Shown: positions 32,438 to 41,240 of the stretch, piece by piece
How the letters are laid out: each line of letters opens with the position of its first letter
How positions within the stretch are numbered: the stretch's first letter is position 1
Assembly (NCBI GenBank): GCA_944383765.1
Contig: CALWQT010000001.1
Coordinates: 496,001 to 560,000, forward strand
DNA from: an uncultured Lachnospiraceae bacterium
GTDB lineage: Bacteria; Bacillota; Clostridia; Lachnospirales; Lachnospiraceae
DNA length: 64,000 nucleotides
Reading direction: 5' to 3'
Made by a program: the position numbers and the translations under genes
Notes under the pieces: generated by a model
What the model was told of the DNA's origin: nothing
Databases searched by the model: none
What the model saw: the letters and a program-made list of their open reading frames with translations, nothing else

Positions 32438-33469
32438 TTACCGCTGGACCCTTCCTGATCCGCCTCCATTCATCAACGCTTTCACTTCTTCCCTGGTGAC
32501 CAGATTAAAATCTCCTGGAATCGTATGCTTCAACGCAGAAGCTGCCACCGCAAATTCCAGAGCCATCTCAACTTCCTCTCCTTCTGCCAGACAACTGATC
32601 AGTCCGGCAGCGAATGCATCTCCGCCTCCTACCCGGTCCACAATAGGAGTCAGCGTATATTTGGTGGAATAATAGAATTCTCCGTTTTCACCGTCCATAA
32701 TACAGGCCGACCAGCCATTGTGAGAAGCAGAAAAGCTCTCTCTCAGAGAACTGACCACATACCGGAAACCAAACTGACGTTTCATCGCCTCAAACATGTC
32801 TCTGTAACCTTCCAGTTCCAGTTCTCCAGTCGCAACATCTGTCCTGCCTGGTTGGAATCCCAGCACCAGGCTGGCATCTTCTTCGTTTCCAATACATACA
32901 TCTACATATTCCATAAGAGGGGTCATCACTCTTTTTGCTTCCTCAGGAGTCCACAGTTTTTTCCTGTAATTCAGGTCTACCGAAACGGTAACTCCCTGTT
33001 TTCTGGCTGCCTGCAATGCACTTTTTGTCAGTTCTGCCGCCTGGCTGCTGAGCGCCGGGGTAATCCCGGTAAAATGGAACCAGTCTGCTCCCTCAAATAC
33101 CTTTTCAAAATCAAACTGATCTGGCGTCACTGTGGAAATAGAAGACCCAGCCCTGTCATAAATCACATTAGAAGCCCGCATGGAAGTCCCTGTTTCCAGG
33201 AAATAAATACCAAGCCGTTCTCCCCATCTGGCAATATGGGAAGTTCCCACATTATATTTTCGCAGTGCTGCCACAGCACATTCCCCTAAAGGATTAGCCG
33301 GTACTGCGGTGACAAATTCCGTCTGATGCCCAAAATGAGCCAGGGATACCGCTACATTCGCTTCTCCGCCTCCATAATTGATTTCAAACTCGTCTGCCTG
33401 TATCAGTCTTTCGTGATGGGGCGTAGAAAGCCTCATCATAATCTCTCCCATGGTAATGATCCTTGCCAT
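32438..33469 (-). CDS. kdgK: 2-dehydro-3-deoxygluconokinase (PfkB family)
   Basis: This 343-residue PfkB-type kinase phosphorylates 2-keto-3-deoxygluconate to KDPG. It shows the N-terminal YGGGEANVAVSLAHFG, the sugar-binding region RASNVIYDRAGSSIS and the catalytic RVGGGDAFAAGLIS near the C-terminus, where Asp acts as base. It lies 22 bases after eda, which cleaves the product, so the pair completes KDG catabolism. AAGGAGACAGAAACAGA precedes the ATG. Other PfkB sugars are possible, but the eda partner makes KDG the best call. Confidence 0.9.
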   Translation of the reverse strand: MARIITMGEIMMRLSTPHHERLIQADEFEINYGGGEANVAVSLAHFGHQTEFVTAVPANPLGECAVAALRKYNVGTSHIARWGERLGIYFLETGTSMRASNVIYDRAGSSISTVTPDQFDFEKVFEGADWFHFTGITPALSSQAAELTKSALQAARKQGVTVSVDLNYRKKLWTPEEAKRVMTPLMEYVDVCIGNEEDASLVLGFQPGRTDVATGELELEGYRDMFEAMKRQFGFRYVVSSLRESFSASHNGWSACIMDGENGEFYYSTKYTLTPIVDRVGGGDAFAAGLISCLAEGEEVEMALEFAVAASALKHTIPGDFNLVTREEVKALMNGGGSGRVQR

Positions 33470-33491
33470 TCTGTTTCTGTCTCCTTCGTAA

Positions 33492-34136
33492 TTAGGATCT
33501 GGCTGCTTTTACCGCTGCTACAAATTCCTCTGCTTTTTTCGTTACCGCCTGATAATTTCCGGTCTTCGCTCCCTTTGTCAGGCTGCTCCCGGTTCCTACT
33601 GCACAGGCTCCAGCTTTCATCCACTGGTCAATATTATCTACATCTACCCCGCCTGTAGGCATATAGTCTGCCTGTGGCAAAGGACCTCTGAAAGAGCTGA
33701 TAGCTCCTGGTCCCATCACATTGCCGGGAAATATCTTCAGAAGACCGCAGCCTGCCTCCAAAGCGGATACTGCTTCTGTAGGAGTCATGACTCCCGGGAT
33801 CACCGGCACACAGTAACGGTTGCACAGACGAATGGTATCCAGGTTCAAAGACGGCGCCACTATGTAGGACGCTCCTGCCAGGATTGCTGCTCTTGCTGTC
33901 TCAGGGTCCAGAACCGTTCCCGCTCCTATAACAACTTCCTGATTATCTTTATATTTTTCCGCCATAGCTTCAATAATATGCATAGCACCAGGCACCGTCA
34001 TGGTAATCTCTATAAAATGGATTCCGCCTGCCAGAATGGCATCAATGATCTTTTCTCCCTGCTCTCTGCTTTCTGCCCGTACAACGGCTACTAACCCTTC
34101 CTCTTTCATTTTTGTAATGATCTGTTCTCTCTTCAC
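33492..34136 (-). CDS. eda: Bifunctional KDPG/KHG aldolase
   Basis: This 214-residue class I aldolase splits KDPG into pyruvate and glyceraldehyde-3-phosphate. The Schiff-base Lys is in LLKIFPGNVMGPG (about residue 133), the catalytic Glu in HFIEITMTVPGA, and the phosphate site MPTGGVDVDNI is present. It starts at a GTG behind AGAAAGGAGAAGCACC. The next gene is kdgK. The window therefore encodes two unrelated KDPG aldolases, this and DgaF, each with its own pathway partner. Confidence 0.93.
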   Translation of the reverse strand: MKREQIITKMKEEGLVAVVRAESREQGEKIIDAILAGGIHFIEITMTVPGAMHIIEAMAEKYKDNQEVVIGAGTVLDPETARAAILAGASYIVAPSLNLDTIRLCNRYCVPVIPGVMTPTEAVSALEAGCGLLKIFPGNVMGPGAISSFRGPLPQADYMPTGGVDVDNIDQWMKAGACAVGTGSSLTKGAKTGNYQAVTKKAEEFVAAVKAARS

Positions 34137-34157
34137 GGTGCTTCTCCTTTCTGCTGC

Positions 34158-34790
34158 TTAAATTTCTCTCACCATGCAATATTGCTTTAAATGAAAATGT
34201 TTTTCCATGACCCCATATACTTTAAAACCAAAATGCTGATACAGACTTACATTTTTTTCATTGTGCGTCTCCAGTGAAATCATCAGCTTATGTTCCTGGG
34301 CATAACGGATTGCTTCATGGATCAAAAGCCCGGAGATTCCATGATGCTGCATGGACGGCTCCACTGCCAGATAAATGATATGTAACCGTTCTCTCTGATT
34401 CAGCTGATCTGTCCAACGGGAATTCAGATAATCCCTCCCCAGAATAAAATTCCAGAAGGTTTTCAAGCTCATATCTTCTTTGATCAGGTATTCATCTGTT
34501 TTCAGTAACGCTTTCAATTCAGTAAGAAAGTACTGAAATACATGATACGGCTCCGATTCATCAGATACCACCAAAACTCCGTTCAGTTCCTCGCTGTCTG
34601 CAAAGATTTCACAGTTTTCAAAAAACTCCGACAGATCACATGCAAACAGTTCCGGAAGCAGCCTCTCTCTCGTGTCCCGGTCTGGAATCAGACTGCAATA
34701 TAACGGGTCTTCTGCAAAACTGGCTGTCAGAAGCTGTTGAAGCTTCGGCAGATCCTTTTTCTGTACTTTATATAAAATCTGGCTGTCCAC
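34158..34790 (-). CDS. GNAT family N-acetyltransferase
   Basis: This 210-residue cytoplasmic acetyltransferase has the GNAT acetyl-CoA loop SMQHHGISGLLIHEAIRYA (Q/RxxGxG/A-like, here HHGISG) followed by LMISLETHNEKNVSLYQHFGFKVYG, the typical late strand. The first 100 residues contain LPKLQQLLTASFAEDPLYCSLIP, the usual N-terminal part. Start is a GTG behind GAGGTGTAAGACC, 4 bases after the M28 peptidase. The acceptor substrate cannot be named. The tight spacing to the peptidase suggests co-expression. Confidence 0.85.
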   Translation of the reverse strand: MDSQILYKVQKKDLPKLQQLLTASFAEDPLYCSLIPDRDTRERLLPELFACDLSEFFENCEIFADSEELNGVLVVSDESEPYHVFQYFLTELKALLKTDEYLIKEDMSLKTFWNFILGRDYLNSRWTDQLNQRERLHIIYLAVEPSMQHHGISGLLIHEAIRYAQEHKLMISLETHNEKNVSLYQHFGFKVYGVMEKHFHLKQYCMVREI

Positions 34791-34794
34791 GGTC

Positions 34795-36786
34795 TTACAC
34801 CTCTTCCAGTTTTTTCATTTCTTCTATCATTTTCTCCGTTGATCTGGTCATGTAACGGACGTCATCATCATAACATATTTTCTGCTGTTCTTCTACCTTT
34901 TTTATCATCTCCAATTCCTCCTTTGTCTGACCGGAATTAGAGGCTTCTTTCCGCTTCAGGGATTTTACCAGATGGTAAAGATTTTCATGACGGACAATCC
35001 TGCCAGCTCCCCATTGCAGTCTTTCCTCCGGCTGATTCAGGACATATTCTGTAAAATACTGATAGACATCTTCATCAAACAAAAACGCATACCTGCTGTT
35101 GTCTATACGATAAACTGCTTCCAAGGCCATCCTGATATTCCCCTTCTCCAGGCAATGGGCAGCATCCTGCAGCGCCCGAAGATTATTTTGTACTGCTTCC
35201 TGCGGAAAAACCACAGTATCCTGCCAGTCCAGACGCACAAAATAATCCTGTCCTTTCCGGAAAAGCTTCAGTAATCCTGCCTGAAGATTTCTATCCTCCT
35301 CCTGTTTTTCCCCTGGATGAATTGCTTTCTGATACAGCCGTTCCCCCAGTTCTTCTGCCTCAGACAACCGATCCTGAAGAAGAACAATTGCTTCTTTATC
35401 TTCCTTTCCTGTCACCGGACAGATGCTTTTCCTGATAGCCCGGAATAAGGCGCCAGGATTCAGCGGTGCTATCTGCACCTGATCAAACTTCATCGCCAGA
35501 AGCCCATACAGCTGATGATGGAACCTGTATACAGCTTCATCATAAAAATCATCATTGTCGAACTGGGAATGATAATGGGTTTCCATAAATTTTCCGCCTG
35601 AGAAATCATTGACTATAGATGGGATCCCTCCGATTGCCATGGAAAAGTCATCCGACCACGTCTCAATGGGAGCATACACGGTAATCCCCTCCGGATATAC
35701 CTCCCCCGGCTTCACCTGAGGAGGCAGGTCCCGGATAAACTGTTCCAGAAAGTCCTGATATTCATAAGTGCTTCTGATGGCATCCCGTCTGTCATGGGCA
35801 TGGGCCGGAAGTTCAAAATTCAGGTCTGCGACCACCTGACCCTGCCACTCCGGACGCACCCGGAACACCTGCTGCCAGGCTCCTGTGGACCAGTCATACT
35901 TAGAATTCGTGATCCCCCATTCTTCAGCAGCCAGCGCACAGACCACAATCGTCCGCTCCGGCCTGTATCCGCTCTGGATCAAAGACCTGGCAATGCTGAT
36001 GATCATGGCAACTGCCGTATTATCATCCTGAAACCCGGAAAAATAGGAGTCATAATGGGCTGATAAAAGAATCTTTTCTTCCATTTTTTTCCCTGGAATC
36101 ACTCCCCACACATTATAGGCCGGCTGACATTCCTTCACCTGACTGTCCGCATCAAACATTACCCGGATTGGTTTTCCTTCTTTCATGGCCTGTTTGAGTA
36201 TCTCCGCATCTGCCTGGGACATGGAAAAGGCAGGAGCATGAGAAGGGCCTGCAATATCCTGAGCATTTAAAGCAGTACGGTCAATTTCACCATACCCATT
36301 GTCCTGAACAGCGATCACTCCTGCTGCTCCCTTTTTATATGCCTGATAAACAGGAAAATTAATCCACCACTCGTCTCTCTGGTTAATTTCCACCATCACC
36401 AGGCGGCCGGAAACTTCCCGGCCTTCATAATCCTTTTCCGTTCCTTTTCCCAGATAAACAAGTTCATAAGGTTCAAATCCCCGGGTAACAAAATTTGTCT
36501 GATATGCTCCCAGCTGAAATTCATATTCTTTTCCCGTATCATCGGCAAAACGCATGACCGCTTTCTTAAACTCCCAGGAATCCACCTGAATCCTGTCCAT
36601 ATGAATATCCTGGAGCCCTACCGCTTTCATTTCCTCTGCCAGCATATTGCCCGTTTCAATCTCAGCTGCCGATCCTGCCGTACGATATCCCAGCACAGGA
36701 TTCGTACGAAATCTTTCCATCTTCTTTGCCAGCTGATAGGAGTATTCCACATCAACCTTTTCCAGATACTGCTGTATTTGATCCAT
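34795..36786 (-). CDS. M28 family metallopeptidase with PA-like insertion
   Basis: This 663-residue peptidase has the two-zinc M28 site: LSAHYDSYFSGFQDDNTA (His244, Asp246, Asp254), AAEEWG (Glu288/289) and MTHYHSQFD-type METHYHSQFD (His404). Residues about 90-220 resemble a PA domain that splits the fold. No signal peptide or lipobox is visible, so the protein should be cytoplasmic, which is unusual for M28 aminopeptidases. A long helical C-terminal region (about 420-663) of unknown function follows, ending with a Lys/Glu-rich coil. Substrate is not known; N-terminal residues of peptides are likely. Confidence 0.85.
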   Translation of the reverse strand: MDQIQQYLEKVDVEYSYQLAKKMERFRTNPVLGYRTAGSAAEIETGNMLAEEMKAVGLQDIHMDRIQVDSWEFKKAVMRFADDTGKEYEFQLGAYQTNFVTRGFEPYELVYLGKGTEKDYEGREVSGRLVMVEINQRDEWWINFPVYQAYKKGAAGVIAVQDNGYGEIDRTALNAQDIAGPSHAPAFSMSQADAEILKQAMKEGKPIRVMFDADSQVKECQPAYNVWGVIPGKKMEEKILLSAHYDSYFSGFQDDNTAVAMIISIARSLIQSGYRPERTIVVCALAAEEWGITNSKYDWSTGAWQQVFRVRPEWQGQVVADLNFELPAHAHDRRDAIRSTYEYQDFLEQFIRDLPPQVKPGEVYPEGITVYAPIETWSDDFSMAIGGIPSIVNDFSGGKFMETHYHSQFDNDDFYDEAVYRFHHQLYGLLAMKFDQVQIAPLNPGALFRAIRKSICPVTGKEDKEAIVLLQDRLSEAEELGERLYQKAIHPGEKQEEDRNLQAGLLKLFRKGQDYFVRLDWQDTVVFPQEAVQNNLRALQDAAHCLEKGNIRMALEAVYRIDNSRYAFLFDEDVYQYFTEYVLNQPEERLQWGAGRIVRHENLYHLVKSLKRKEASNSGQTKEELEMIKKVEEQQKICYDDDVRYMTRSTEKMIEEMKKLEEV

Positions 36787-36811
36787 TCATACACCTTCTC
36801 CCACAATATAC

Positions 36812-36842
36812 AAGGCGTGACACGTTTTACCATGCCACGCCT
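36812..36842 (-). terminator. Hairpin after the anti-sigma gene
   Basis: AGGCGTGGCATG faces CGTGTCACGCCT around a TAAAA loop on the minus strand, with one mismatch. The tract after it, TGTATATTG, is only weakly T-rich, so termination may be partial before the M28 gene. Confidence 0.6.
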
Positions 36843-36904
36843 GAATCTTCTTTTTATATTGCTCAGTATATCATAAAACAGCTGAATGTTCAATCTCTGA
36901 ATGC

Positions 36905-37633
36905 TCACTTCCACCGGTTCCCGTATCGTTTTCCATTTCCATTCCCGCAGCCCCATGTCTCTCCGGATAATTCTTCTATCCTGTCACGGATTTCCCGCAT
37001 GGTTTTTCCCTGTATCTCATCTACAGAAACATCCGGATCCAATTCCTGAAGCTGCAGAAAAGCCCGGTACTTCCCATATGACAGACCAGCCTCATGGGCC
37101 GCTGCTACATCTTCCTGATTTGCCAAAAAGCAGTATGTGTTCTTCTGCCCTTTCGTACATGATTGAAGTTCCGCAAAAATCCGGCTGCTCTGTTCCTCAC
37201 TCTGTCCTGTCACCGCAATTGACAAGATTTCATCTCTTGACATACACTCCTCCACCGTTCCGCTTTCCATGATCTGTTCCACAGCATCCTCATAATCCAT
37301 ATATTTCAGCGAAAGGGAATCAACCAACTCCTTACCATCCTCATTATATCCTTTGACAGCGATTACTTTATCAAAACGGTTAATATCCAGTTCCACGGAC
37401 GGATTGATATCCATACTGATCACAGAGGTGGGGATAAAATAAAGGCCATATCCTCCTCCCCCCAGTAAAAGGCAAAGGCCGAATGCACAGGCTATTGCAA
37501 ATTTACGGAAATTGCGGGGGCTGGCAATCTGCTGATAATGACCAGTCCGATCTGAAAGGAACTTTTTTGTCCTTTCTTTCAGTTCTTCTTCTGCCTGCAC
37601 GTTATCAAAGGCTTCTCTGATCCTGTCATTCAT
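36905..37633 (-). CDS. RsgI-like anti-sigma factor
   Basis: This 242-residue protein has a cytoplasmic N-terminal part, one membrane helix (about residues 45-67) and then SVISMDINPSVELDINRFDKV (residues 71-90), the core of the RsgI middle domain. In RsgI proteins the N-terminal part holds a sigma factor and the outer part senses a signal. The outer part here is short and ends GCGNGNGKRYGNRW, with no carbohydrate-binding domain. The start at 37633 follows GGAGGTGATGGGA and overlaps the sigma gene by 8 bases. It should hold back that sigma factor until activation. Confidence 0.85.
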   Translation of the reverse strand: MNDRIREAFDNVQAEEELKERTKKFLSDRTGHYQQIASPRNFRKFAIACAFGLCLLLGGGGYGLYFIPTSVISMDINPSVELDINRFDKVIAVKGYNEDGKELVDSLSLKYMDYEDAVEQIMESGTVEECMSRDEILSIAVTGQSEEQSSRIFAELQSCTKGQKNTYCFLANQEDVAAAHEAGLSYGKYRAFLQLQELDPDVSVDEIQGKTMREIRDRIEELSGETWGCGNGNGKRYGNRWK

Positions 37634-38108
37634 TCCCATCACCTCCCAGTTTTTCCTTCAGAATCTGTCTGGAACGGTTCAACAATGTATAAACGGAATT
37701 TACGTTTTTTCCAAGTATCTTACTGATCTCAGGAGCTGTATACTCTTCATAATAATGCAAGTAAACCACATCCTTGTATTTTTCCGGCAACGCCAGCACA
37801 GCTTCCAACACCTCTCTGTTATCCTCCGACAAGGCGGCCGGCTGTTCCAAAAGTTCATCTAAGGATACTGTCCTGGAACGGAAAAAACTCTTAAGAAGAT
37901 CTTTGCAGGCATTTACAGTCACTCGGATAAACCAGGCTCGCTCATGTTCCTCACTCTCAAATGTAACGGAACTAAGGACATACTTCAGAAATACATTCTG
38001 AAATATGTCCTCGGTGTCAGCATAATTTTTTAAATGTATCATGCACAGGCGGCGGATCATATTGGAATATTTTTCCACCGCCATATTCACCTCTTCTTCG
38101 CTCCTCAT
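37626..38108 (-). CDS. ECF-type RNA polymerase sigma factor
   Basis: This 160-residue sigma-70 family protein has region 2 (about residues 10-80, with NYADTEDIFQNVFLK and the promoter-opening HERAWFIRVTVNACKD) and region 4 (about 105-155, with PEKYKDVVYLHYYEEYTAPE and the HTH NSVYTLLNRSRQIL). No region 3 is visible, so it is an extracytoplasmic-function type. Start at 38108 follows CGGAGTTTTGT; another ATG eight codons later is also possible. It sits between the secreted repeat protein (15 bases upstream) and its anti-sigma (8-base overlap). Confidence 0.92.
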   Translation of the reverse strand: MRSEEEVNMAVEKYSNMIRRLCMIHLKNYADTEDIFQNVFLKYVLSSVTFESEEHERAWFIRVTVNACKDLLKSFFRSRTVSLDELLEQPAALSEDNREVLEAVLALPEKYKDVVYLHYYEEYTAPEISKILGKNVNSVYTLLNRSRQILKEKLGGDGNE

Positions 38109-38123
38109 ACAAAACTCCGTTTC

Positions 38124-38381
38124 CTATCTTCTGCAGCCTCCGCAGAATCCGCTTCCTCTTCCGGCTCTGCCTCCCATTCTCATACCGGAACCATAGTAAT
38201 CGCAAACGCCGTCTCCATCTTCATCTACAAAATTCCGTCCCGTTCCGGCATAATCGCAGACGCCATCTCCATTTTCATCTACAAAATTCCATCCTGGTGC
38301 TGTAACTGCAGCGAAAGAGCTCATCATTCCAACAGATCCCACCATAACTGCTGCTAAAATCCCTGCTAATAATTTTTTCAT
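38124..38381 (-). CDS. Small secreted protein with two DxNGDG-type repeats
   Basis: This 85-residue protein has a signal peptide (MKKLLAGILAAVMVGSVGMM, cleavage likely after SSFA). The short mature part has two 18-residue repeats, NFVDENGDGVCDYAGTGR and NFVDEDGDGVCDYYGSGM. Each has a D-x-N/D-G-D-G-x-C-D loop, close to EF-hand and Excalibur-type calcium loops, and one Cys. A Gly/Arg-rich tail ending CGGCRR follows. I recognise similar proteins in other Clostridia but know no function. The ATG at 38381 follows GGAGGAATTTTCT; the frame is open further upstream but has no RBS. It precedes the sigma factor by 15 bases and is probably its target or regulator. Confidence 0.82.
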   Translation of the reverse strand: MKKLLAGILAAVMVGSVGMMSSFAAVTAPGWNFVDENGDGVCDYAGTGRNFVDEDGDGVCDYYGSGMRMGGRAGRGSGFCGGCRR

Positions 38382-38418
38382 AGAAAATTCCTCCAATCCT
38401 ATCTTATTCTTTCTGTTA

Positions 38419-38450
38419 ACCTTTCCGGTTTCACTACTAATACGATTCAG
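38419..38450 (-). promoter_or_regulatory. Possible ECF promoter of the small protein/sigma operon
   Basis: The minus strand before the small protein gene has TGAATG followed about 17 bases later by CGTATTAG, resembling the TGAAAC/CGTA pattern of ECF promoters. A TTTCTCCAT piece in between forms part of a short inverted repeat with ATGGA. This is a weak call from motif shape; positions are approximate. Confidence 0.35.
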
Positions 38451-38488
38451 ATGGAGAAATCCATTCATTCTTTTGAAATTTTTTTCCA

Positions 38489-38537
38489 TAAAAAGGCTCC
38501 TTTCCCCACCAATAATATGGTTCAGAAAAGAGCCCTT
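38489..38537 (-). terminator. Terminator after yebC
   Basis: AAGGGCTCTTTTC pairs with GAAAGGAGCCTTTTT; the loop contains AACCATATTATTGGTGG, which may form a second stem. T-run follows on the minus strand. It ends the yebC transcript before the small secreted protein gene. Confidence 0.85.
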
Positions 38538-38541
38538 CTGA

Positions 38542-39270
38542 TTATTCGTCCCAGTTGTGGTACGTAGCCTGTACGTCGTCGTCTTCGTCCAGCATATCCA
38601 GGATACGGTTGATTTTCTTAATGTCGTCCTCATCGGTAAGTTCCACCCAGGTCTGGGGAATCATGGTAACATCAGCTTCTACCATAGGAATCCCGGCTGC
38701 CTCCAGAGCTTCTCTCACTTTACTGAAATCATCCGGATCGGTAAGTACTTCAAAGCTGTCCTCTTCCTCAGAAAAATCTTCTGCTCCTGCATCCAGGGCA
38801 ATCATCATCAGTTCATCTGCATCCATTTCGCATTCTTCCTTGTCAATGATGATCTGCCCCTTTTTATCAAACATATAAGAAACACAGCCCGTAGTTCCTA
38901 CGTTACCGCCGCCTTTGGTAAAAGCGTTCCTTACATTTGCTGCTGTACGGTTCTTATTATCGGTCAGAGCGTCTACGATGATTGCTACACCGCTCGGTCC
39001 ATATCCCTCATAAGTGATGGTCTCATAATTGACTGCATTGGCATCTCCTGCAGCCTTCTTGATTCCTCTTTCAATGGTATCATTGGGCATATTATTGGCT
39101 TTTGCCTTTGCGATCACATCACGAAGCTTGCTGTTATTGGCAGGATCAGCTCCTCCCTCTTTTACCGCCACTGCAATTTCTCTTCCGATTACGGTAAAAA
39201 TCTTACCTTTTGCTGCATCGTTTTTTTCTTTTTTATGCTTAATATTGGCAAATTTAGAATGTCCTGACAT
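38542..39270 (-). CDS. yebC: YebC/PmpR family protein
   Basis: This 242-residue cytoplasmic protein starts [20 protein letters not shown], the family start, and carries [20 protein letters not shown] and a [19 protein letters not shown] segment. It contains the acidic linker [15 protein letters not shown] and ends YHNWDE. YebC proteins are known as DNA-binding regulators or as translation factors that help at polyproline stalls; I do not decide between these. It lies 64 bases after the CNNM gene. The start is supported by AAGGAGAG. Confidence 0.93.
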   Translation of the reverse strand: MSGHSKFANIKHKKEKNDAAKGKIFTVIGREIAVAVKEGGADPANNSKLRDVIAKAKANNMPNDTIERGIKKAAGDANAVNYETITYEGYGPSGVAIIVDALTDNKNRTAANVRNAFTKGGGNVGTTGCVSYMFDKKGQIIIDKEECEMDADELMMIALDAGAEDFSEEEDSFEVLTDPDDFSKVREALEAAGIPMVEADVTMIPQTWVELTDEDDIKKINRILDMLDEDDDVQATYHNWDE

Positions 39271-39334
39271 AATTCTCTCCTTTTTATCCCTGCATCTTTT
39301 TCTCTGCCGGTTCCTTCCGGCGCAAAACTGTTTT

Positions 39335-40666
39335 TTATTCTACCACCATTTTTTCCTGCTGGCAAGTATCTGTATCGTTGGATTTTTTCACTGCTTTGAT
39401 CAAAGATATTCTTTTGTTTTCCACCTGTTTTACCTGAAATTCATATCCGCCGTAAGGAATTACCGGACGTTCGTCCTCTTTTGGAATCCTGCCTAGTCTG
39501 GAAATCAGAAAACCGCCGATGGTATCATAAGCTTCCTGCTCCTCTTCTCCGAACTGGATATCCAGTTCATCACTGACATCCTCCAAAGGTGCCAGTCCGC
39601 TCAGCAGGAAATCCCCGTCTTCCACGGCCCGTATCATCTCTTCCTCCTGATCGTACTCATCCATAATGTTTCCTACGATCTCTTCCAGAATATCTTCCAT
39701 GGTCACAATTCCGGCCAGCTGCCCATATTCATCCACTACGATCTCCATATGGATTTTCTGGGACTGCATCTCCCGGAACAGAGAATCAACGCTGCGGCTC
39801 TCCGGAATAAAATGTGCTTCCATCATCAATCCCGGCACTTCTCTGATCGGCATATTTCCATAGATGCCTTTTTCCGCGCAGGTCATCATCTCCCGTAGAT
39901 GGATCACTCCCAAAATATCATCCATATCCTCCCCATACACAGGAAATCTGGAATGATTATCTTCCAGAAGGATAAAATGGATTGCCTGGTCCAGGGTCAT
40001 ATTACCGTCCAGCAGCACCACATTTTTTCTGTGACTCATTACATCTTCCGCTTTTTTATCATCCAGCCGGAAAATGTTTGTGATCATCTCCGCCTCCCTA
40101 GCTTCCAGTACTCCCTGCTCATGCCCTTCATTTACCATGGACATAATATCTTCCTCTGTTACATTGTCTTCCTTGGAAAACATATCAATTCCTATGATTT
40201 TCAAAACTATGTAACAGATTCCCGTCACCAGCAGCGTTACCGGCCGTAGCACCGTGATCAGAAAGGATACCAGGGGTCTGGCAGCATAAGCCCATTGTTC
40301 CGGTTTTCTCGCTGCACATCGTTTGGGTATCACGATACCAAACGATACCAGCAGGATTATGTATGACAAAGCTTCCAGAATCATATAAACAGGTCCTTTA
40401 CCGCTCCATACAGCCCTTCCCAGAATGCCTCCGCCTACGATCAGAGTAGCAGAACTGGTAAATACCTGAATGGTATTGATAAAAGCCGTAGGACGGTTGA
40501 CGATCCTGAGAAGCCTGGCCGCACGGCTGCTTCCTTCTTCCATCTGGGATTCCAGTTCTTTTTCATTCACATTCTGAATCGCAGCTCCAAATCCATATAA
40601 TACTGCAGACAATAACACAAGTCCTATAAACACAGCTATCTGTATACCAGAATAACCATCGTCCAT
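39335..40666 (-). CDS. CNNM/CorC hemolysin-family membrane protein
   Basis: This 443-residue protein has a DUF21 membrane domain with about four helices (residues 1-150), a pair of CBS domains (about 190-320, starting with [23 protein letters not shown] and [26 protein letters not shown]), and a C-terminal CorC_HlyC transporter-associated domain (about 340-430). Members are proposed Mg2+ efflux proteins. The conserved DUF21 residues are less obvious because of the short loops. Start is ATG 40666 with a weak RBS, AAGGAG at 12 bases. It lies next to yebC and is downstream of mazF. Confidence 0.9.
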   Translation of the reverse strand: MDDGYSGIQIAVFIGLVLLSAVLYGFGAAIQNVNEKELESQMEEGSSRAARLLRIVNRPTAFINTIQVFTSSATLIVGGGILGRAVWSGKGPVYMILEALSYIILLVSFGIVIPKRCAARKPEQWAYAARPLVSFLITVLRPVTLLVTGICYIVLKIIGIDMFSKEDNVTEEDIMSMVNEGHEQGVLEAREAEMITNIFRLDDKKAEDVMSHRKNVVLLDGNMTLDQAIHFILLEDNHSRFPVYGEDMDDILGVIHLREMMTCAEKGIYGNMPIREVPGLMMEAHFIPESRSVDSLFREMQSQKIHMEIVVDEYGQLAGIVTMEDILEEIVGNIMDEYDQEEEMIRAVEDGDFLLSGLAPLEDVSDELDIQFGEEEQEAYDTIGGFLISRLGRIPKEDERPVIPYGGYEFQVKQVENKRISLIKAVKKSNDTDTCQQEKMVVE

Positions 40667-40697
40667 TTCCTATCCATTCTCCTTCTTTCGCATCACT

Positions 40698-40720
40698 AAG
40701 GGGCATGCTAGATGCCCCTT
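40698..40720 (-). terminator. Palindrome after mazF
   Basis: AAGGGGCAT, loop GCTAG, ATGCCCCTT, a perfect 9-bp stem 45 bases past the mazF stop. On the minus strand little T follows (AGTGATG), and the plus strand has CTTTTT, so termination strength for mazF is uncertain. Confidence 0.6.
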
Positions 40721-40764
40721 CTTTTTATCATCATATCAAATCCCATACCATTCGTCAATGTGGA

Positions 40765-41112
40765 CTATGTAGAAAGTTCCAGGCTGACCATTAAAGCATA
40801 ATCCACTTTTTCCTGAAGTTCTCTATCAATATGGCATATTTTTTCCTTCAGTCTCTGCTTGTCAATCGTCCTCAACTGTTCCAGTAAAATCACAGAATCC
40901 TTTACCATGGCACATTTTGCCTTGTCCAGTTCCACATGGGTAGGCAATTTTGCCTTATTCATTCTGGACGTGATCGCCGCACAGATCACTGTAGGACTAT
41001 GTTTATTTCCAATATCATTCTGTATGATAAGAACCGGACGTACGCCTCCCTGTTCAGAGCCCACTACCGGTCTCAGATCTGCATAATAAATATCTCCTCG
41101 TCTGATTATCAC
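40765..41112 (-). CDS. mazF: MazF/PemK family endoribonuclease toxin (NdoA type)
   Basis: This 115-residue protein matches Bacillus subtilis NdoA/MazF, an mRNA endoribonuclease. It starts [13 protein letters not shown], keeps [20 protein letters not shown] and carries the [29 protein letters not shown] segments seen in NdoA. The start is a GTG at 41112 behind GGAG, not the earlier TTG at 41130. In Bacillus the gene follows alr and the antitoxin gene ndoAI; here alr comes first but only 128 bases lie between, with no antitoxin frame. The catalytic fold is intact. An antitoxin may exist elsewhere. Confidence 0.93.
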   Translation of the reverse strand: MIIRRGDIYYADLRPVVGSEQGGVRPVLIIQNDIGNKHSPTVICAAITSRMNKAKLPTHVELDKAKCAMVKDSVILLEQLRTIDKQRLKEKICHIDRELQEKVDYALMVSLELST

Positions 41113-41240
41113 GTTTTCACACTCCGTCAATCATTTTTCATTTTCAGTATTGACTGATCCGCAGAAATCTATTCCTGAAAATCTGATAGAATTCCTTACC
41201 CTATCTTATGACGGAATGCTTCTCTCAGTTATCCCAATCC

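Noticed and set aside
41113..41240. Hidden MazE/NdoAI antitoxin between alr and mazF
   Set aside because: Only 128 bases, with no convincing frame and RBS for an antitoxin of usual length.
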